Shown in pieces: positions 16,980 through 21,161 of a stretch of 21,161 bases of DNA (its first letter is position 1; each line of letters begins with the position of its first letter). Source of the stretch: Zygnema cylindricum (lineage: Eukaryota > Streptophyta > Zygnematophyceae > Zygnematales > Zygnemataceae); the NCBI GenBank assembly GCA_037447655.1, contig JBBHKE010000063.1, forward strand, positions 207,863-229,023, written 5' to 3'. A program made the translations under genes and the position numbers. The notes under the pieces were generated by a model that was given only the letters and a program-made list of their open reading frames with translations, did no database searches and was not told where the DNA came from.

Positions 16980-17500
16980 AAATTCAAGGGTATCGATATC
17001 CCGTTATACCAAATTTGTAGTGCATCGGGTAAAATTTTATCGCGATAAATTCAATATGGTTCAATATATCGCTCCGGGACCAACGGAACTTATCGCGATA
17101 TATTGGGTGGGAAGAGTGGGTCCGTACATGTAAAGTACGGAAATATTGTACAGCAAATTGGACGGAAGCCCCCCCCCCCCCCCCCCCCCCCTAGCGCGTC
17201 GTCTCGATATATCGCGGTACAAATTTATCGGCATATTAAGCCGATATATCAGTAAAATTTTTGCGATATTGAGCTTTTCTATATATCGAAACGCTATATC
17301 GATCAGCGGGTACCCAAAATTTGATACATATTAGTATCGGCAAGGGGCTCTCGATACACAACACTACAGATTTGTAACAGGGGATATTGCGATATACAGT
17401 GGCGATATATAATCAAAGCTAATATCGTCTGAACTATTGTAGCGCAAAATAAATATCGATTCGCTACGCACGATACAGCAAAAATATCGTTTCATGCCAT
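16980..17500. repeat. TATCGCGATA palindrome-rich repeat of unknown class
   Basis: Palindromic words TTATCGCGATAA (about 17038), TATCGCGATATA (about 17091), GATATATCGCGG (17206) and related GATATATCG forms recur through the segment. A palindromic-like end GGGTATCGATATCCC lies at about 16988. A 23-C run interrupts it. The segment 16480-16975 before it is AT-rich unique sequence with no gene seen. Confidence 0.5.
17169..17191. repeat. Poly-C homopolymer, 23 nt
   Basis: An uninterrupted C run within the TATCGCGATA-rich repeat. Confidence 0.95.
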
Positions 17501-17539
17501 TTTTCCACCATACTGCCCATCGTTATTAACTTATTATCG

Positions 17540-17705
17540 TCAAGGATTTTATTAGTGTTATCGCGAAATTTTAACCTACAATACTAATTTAGTACGAAAA
17601 GACGTGGCATGTTGTAGTCCACTTCCACAGATAGTATTGCTAACACTATTTTATGTTTTCCGGCCAAAAAAAGTCGCGACTGAATTAGTGTTACCGAAAG
17701 GTTAA
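17540..17705. mobile_element. Probable degenerate relative of MITE family B
   Basis: The core tactaatttagtacgaaaagacgtggcatgttgtagtccact follows the order of the family B core at 8153-8195 (ctaatttagtg, gagacgtggca, ttatggtccact), with ATTAGTGTTA-like ends. It lacks clear TA/CACC tips. Confidence 0.4.
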
Positions 17706-17756
17706 TGGTACCAAAGGCGGGAAATTTTCAAATCCGAATCAAATAAGACGCGGGAA

Positions 17757-17866
17757 AACCCTAAGTTCTAGGATTAGGTTTAGGGTTTAGAGTCTTGGGT
17801 TTAGGGTTTAGAATCTAGGGTTTAGGGTTCAGAGTCTAGAATTTAGGGTTTAGGGTCTGGATTTTT
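17757..17866. repeat. TTTAGGG telomere-like repeat
   Basis: About nine TTTAGGG-type units, with TCTAGGG and GAGTCTAG variants, end just before an unsupported short frame at 17870. The DNA does not match the other telomere-like blocks in its spacer words. Confidence 0.8.
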
Positions 17867-17958
17867 GCAGTGGCTATGGCTGACTGGGATACGTTATTAA
17901 CAACAATCAGGCGCTCACAAAAAGAATCCATCAAACTTTCGTTCTGGTCTTTATTTAT

Positions 17959-17959
<1 letters not shown>

Positions 17960-17989
<30 letters not shown>
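17960..17989. repeat. Poly-A run of about 30 nt
   Basis: An uninterrupted A run followed by GATCG. It could be a retrotransposon tail, but no element body is recognised to its left. Confidence 0.9.
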
Positions 17990-17991
<2 letters not shown>

Positions 17992-18049
17992 TCGTCAATT
18001 TCATTCGAGATCCTCGGTCAATCTCTCGGTGGATTTCTCATATCACCAT

Positions 18050-18545
18050 TTGGGTGAATGGTTGTGTATTGCACAAATAACTTAAGTAACTCTATTGGGT
18101 CATAGTGTAATGTAGAAATAAGAAATAAAACTCTATTTATGAATTGTTGCGTATTGTATTACTCTAATTATAATTTTTGTGTGTTGCAATAACAATTACA
18201 ACTCTATTTATGAATTAAATTGGAATGGACAAGTATCAAAACAACTCTATGTATAAATTGTTGTGGATTGATCCAATGACAAAAACCACTCTATCTACAA
18301 ATTGTTGTGTATTGTACAAATAACAAAACAACTCAATTAATTTAGCATTATGCATTGTACAAGTAACAAATTCAACTGTATTTATGAATTTTTGGGTATT
18401 GTACAAATAAGAAAAACAACTCTATCTATTCATTTTTGTCTTCTGTATAAATAACAAAACAACCAGATGTGTGAATCGTTGTGTACTCTACAATTCTTGT
18501 TACAAATTGTTGTTTATCGTACAAGTAACAAAACCACTCTTTCTT
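18050..18545. repeat. AT-rich minisatellite, ~56-bp unit, about nine degenerate copies
   Basis: The recurring unit is of the form caactctatttatgaattg followed by ttgtgtattgtacaaataacaaaa. It leads up to the acceptor of the first visible Ku70 exon. Confidence 0.75.
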
Positions 18546-18596
18546 TTATCTTCTAATTCACGTAAAGCTTGAATTCACACATTCGAAAATATGCAG

Positions 18597-20414
18597 GATG
18601 TAGATGTGGGCAGGCCTTTCTCTCCCTCTCCCTCTCCCTCCTATTTGAAAATGGTTTTGGATGCCATCGCGGAAGATTTGAAAGCTCGAGTAATTGCTCG
18701 AGAAGGCGATCAAGTGGGACTCGTCTTTTTTAATACGGTCAGTTTTAGGTATTTTGTTCATATATTTTTGTGTATTTTTATGTGTATACATTAATTAATG
18801 TTCAAGATTTGTGTTTTAATGCAGTCACATTTTGTTCATACTCCCTCACCCTGTCCATATTTTTTTCCTCTCCCTCCGCTCTCCCTCTCTCTCTCCCACA
18901 TTAATTACCATTCAAATGTTTATTAGTTTCAAGTCCCAATTTAGAAAAATAGATGTATTTTCAGTTTCTCCGAATAAACAAAAATTTTGATTTTTGATTC
19001 AGTTGCGCAGGTTTATAACGATGAAAGTTGTACTTTGTACATTTTAAATGCTCATTGTAAATTATTAATGTTGCCAATTCTACGTTTTGCAGCGATTTAA
19101 TTATCAGTTCACATTTTTCAAAAAAATAATTTGTTTTTTTAATATCATATTTGCTATATCGTAACTGGATTACCATGAGAGAGAGAGAAGGGAAGGAGGG
19201 AGGGAGGGAGGGAGGGAGATATTTCAAAATTTGTCTCTCCTATCTAATATGATGTTTGCTACATTATTGGATTACCTCATGAGGGAGAGAGAGGAGGGGC
19301 ACAAGGAGGGAGGAAGGGAGGGAGATATTTCAAAATATTAGTCTCTCTTACCTAATATGATATTTGCTATATGGTAATTGGATTACCGTATGTGAGAGAG
19401 AGAGGAAGAAGGAAGGGAGGGAGGGGGAGAAAAAGAGAGTAAATATGGAAAACTCGCTAATTATGGTCCATGGTAATTAGTGTGGACAGATGAAACAAGT
19501 ACGGTATAATAATATGGTAATGTCCTAAGTTAATGTTTTGTGGTCCATTTACTCTTTATTATACTGCACTCTTATCCACACTAATACACGTTAATCAAAA
19601 CCTTAGAAAATCGAAACCGAAAATCGAAACCTAAATTGGTATTTGTCCATATTATTTCACGGTGGAAAAGTAGGGACAATATCATAATTTAAAATTTGAG
19701 TGGGTTTCCAAGTGATTTCAAACTATATTTGTACCCAATTATACGCAGAGAGAAAGTCGAAATATTCAAAAGAGTGAAGGAGTTTATGTGTTTGCGGAAC
19801 TTACTCTCCCTTCTGCCCAATTTATAAAAAAAATGAGCACATTATCAGGTGAGTTTTATGATTTTACAAAATATTTGTTTTATGGAATATTTGTTTTTAT
19901 GAAATGTCCTTATTGTTATCTCAGCTTACAATTGTTGAAATTTGTAGTTGTTATGTTATTGTTTTTTTACAGAAGTATCAATTATTTTTGTTATGGTTTT
20001 TTTACAAAAGCATTGAAAATCTGATTGAGATGCTATGGAAATGAGTAAAGTTTTGCGGTTCGATTATAAAAATTCGCTATTTTTGATCCACTGTAACAAA
20101 AATGCTCGACTTTTTGTCACATTAATTGTTAAAATGTATGAAAATGCCCTAGTTTTTTGTTAAAATTTTAGGAAAATCCTCATTTTTTTCAAATTGTATG
20201 AAGCTGGGCTAATTATTTTTTCACATTTTTACAAAAAGGTGCAAATTTTCCAAACTTTAACAAGTCTGCAACTTTTTTTTCGGAATTCTACGAAATTTTC
20301 AAACAAATTTTTTCTAGGGAAAGTGACAATGGAGGGTGGTTTTTTTGTAGATTTTTTCGAAATAGAGATTGGAAGTAGAGATTTTATCGAACAGGGTTCA
20401 GATGTGAATCCTTT
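18597..20414 (+). CDS. KU70: Ku70 (XRCC6), N-terminal von Willebrand-type domain exons; gene continues beyond window
   Basis: Exons 18597-18737, 19749-19848 and 20318-20414, with GT-AG introns (donors GTCAGT, GTGAGT, GTAAGT) and consistent phases 0, 1 and 2. The first encodes VLDAIAEDLKARVIA followed by GDQVGLVFFNT. It splices to give FFNT-RESRN, then GVYVFAELTLPSAQFIKK, then the third exon with EIGSRDFIEQGSDVNPL. This matches the Ku70 N-terminal fold: a helix, the strand ending FFNT, R-x-x-N, the GVYV strand, the P-A--I helix, and E-IGS ahead of the YNALW region expected next. Ku70 pairs with Ku80 to bind DNA ends in non-homologous end joining and works at telomeres. Missing here are the 5' exon with the VDAS-type strand and everything after about 112 codons. 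Phase after the last exon is 2, with the next exon beyond 21161 or not recognised. Codons before LKMVLD are (TCTCCC)n, giving Ser-Pro repeats. Confidence 0.87.
18738..19748 (+). other. Ku70 intron with CT tract, GA tracts and inverted short words
   Basis: CTCCCTCTCC-type sequence at 18840-18898 is complementary in type to GA tracts at about 19178-19220, 19284-19324 and 19396-19437. Words ttagtgtggac (19476) and atccacactaat (19573) form a small inverted pair. Confidence 0.6.
19141..19437. repeat. Tandem repeat, ~107-bp unit, 2.8 copies
   Basis: Units start with aatatNatatttgctat at 19141, 19246 and 19354. Each has a ggattacc word, a GA/GGGA tract and gatatttcaaaat-tctctc. The GA tracts differ in length between units. 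Confidence 0.85.
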
Positions 20415-20439
20415 GTAAGTTTTCTCTTTTTACCTTTTC

Positions 20440-20885
20440 ACTCGCAAAAAATATACAATTGTCTCCAAAAATATATGTTATCGTTCCAAAAGATGTATAA
20501 TAGTATCCAAAAAAATATCTAATTGTCTCAACAAAGAAAATATTTTTATCCAAAAGATAAATAATTGTCTCCAAAAAAATATATCTGTCCAATATATTTG
20601 TCTCAAAAAGATGTTTAATTTTTTCCAAAAAATATATAATTGTTCCAGAAAATGGATAACAGTGTCCAAAAATAATATATCATTGTCTCCAAAAAGCATA
20701 CATTAGTACCCAAAAAATTTGTAATTGTCTCCAAAAAATATATAGTTGGCTCCAAAAAATATTATTTCCTTCAAAAAGTATATATGTCTCCAAAAATAAG
20801 TAAAACCGTCTTTGAAAAGTAAGTAGTTGTCTCTGAAAACATTTATAAGTGTCCAGAAAATACATAATATACATACCCAAAAATA
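20440..20885. repeat. Minisatellite, ~27-bp unit (tgtctccaaaaaatatataat), about 16 copies
   Basis: Degenerate tandem units with conserved core gtctccaaaaaatat fill the start of the third Ku70 intron. Minus-strand frames here (WRQLYIF repeats) are a by-product. From 20890 to the end the DNA is T-rich and no exon was recognised. Confidence 0.85.
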
Positions 20886-21161
20886 CATATGATAGAATTT
20901 AGTTCTAATTTAATTTATCACAATTATTTTCTAAAAAAAAAACAAAACGTTGACTTCTGGGTTCAGTCATACAGAAATTTGCAGGTTTTGAAGGGGGTTT
21001 TTTAGGATTTTTTCTTTTTCTCCTTGTGTTTTTTGAAGCTTCTCTTTCGATAGATAAGTGTTATTTTGACTCTCATTTTCAAACTTTTTTTTTTTTCGTT
21101 AGTTTCTTCTGTAGTTTTTCCATATTTAATTCTTTCTTATTATGTTTTTTTCATGCTTAAA

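Noticed and set aside
17870-18085. Short frame after GCAG (MADWDTLLTTIRRSQ) as a possible Ku70 5' exon
   Set aside because: No resemblance to the expected first strand of the Ku70 domain, and it is broken by a poly-A run.
20440-20885. CRISPR-like array
   Set aside because: Units are degenerate and contiguous with no distinct spacers, in a eukaryotic intron.
20398-20888. WRQLYIF-repeat frames on the minus strand
   Set aside because: Simple translation of the ~27-bp minisatellite in the Ku70 intron.
1-21161. tRNA or rRNA genes
   Set aside because: No cloverleaf with the conserved T-arm GTTCRA context or rRNA core sequence was noticed by eye on either strand; a covariance-model scan was not possible.

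Overview
The window is nuclear DNA from a photosynthetic eukaryote, most likely on the green-plant lineage (streptophyte alga or plant). The evidence is GT-AG introns, Arabidopsis-type TTTAGGG telomere-like stretches, a plant-style complex I accessory subunit, a Ku70 gene, and a gene resembling the cyanobacterial/plastid DUF3685 family. It is AT-rich, gene-poor and full of simple-sequence tracts. Species-level assignment is not possible from sequence alone. A 10-N run at 3091-3100 marks a scaffold join.

Layout. (1) 1-1177, minus strand: a two-exon gene resembling the plant ESSS (NDUFB11-type) complex I subunit. A second copy of its first exon lies at 3189-3371, next to the assembly gap. (2) 1180-9425: a transposon-rich block. 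It holds three related families of short inverted-repeat elements (about 500, exactly 199 and 1049 bp). All are flanked by TA and share the tip CACC..., which suggests Tc1/mariner-like MITEs. An unrelated 1.3-kb element with roughly 120-bp inverted repeats lies at about 4798-6116. (3) 9857-10510: a GC-rich island with a 166-codon minus-strand ORF and five TGACGTCA-type sites at an exact 21-bp period. It sits upstream of the next gene. (4) 11483-15441, plus strand: at least six exons whose phases all fit (about 455 residues, 5' end not found), resembling DUF3685. (5) 15960-16470: a decayed non-LTR reverse-transcriptase fragment. It is followed by a TATCGCGATA-rich repeat with a poly-C run, a diverged MITE and telomere-like DNA. 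(6) 18597 to beyond the window, plus strand: three exons of Ku70 (XRCC6), with its 5' exon and the rest of the gene not seen.

The three host genes serve different compartments (mitochondrial complex I, probably the plastid, and nuclear double-strand-break repair) and show no operon-like relation. They do share one structural feature: several introns carry complementary purine-rich (GGGAGA-type) and pyrimidine-rich (TCTCCC-type) tracts near opposite ends, and one carries a perfect 20-nt complementary pair. Such introns could fold so that the donor and acceptor come together. This is the most interesting pattern seen here.
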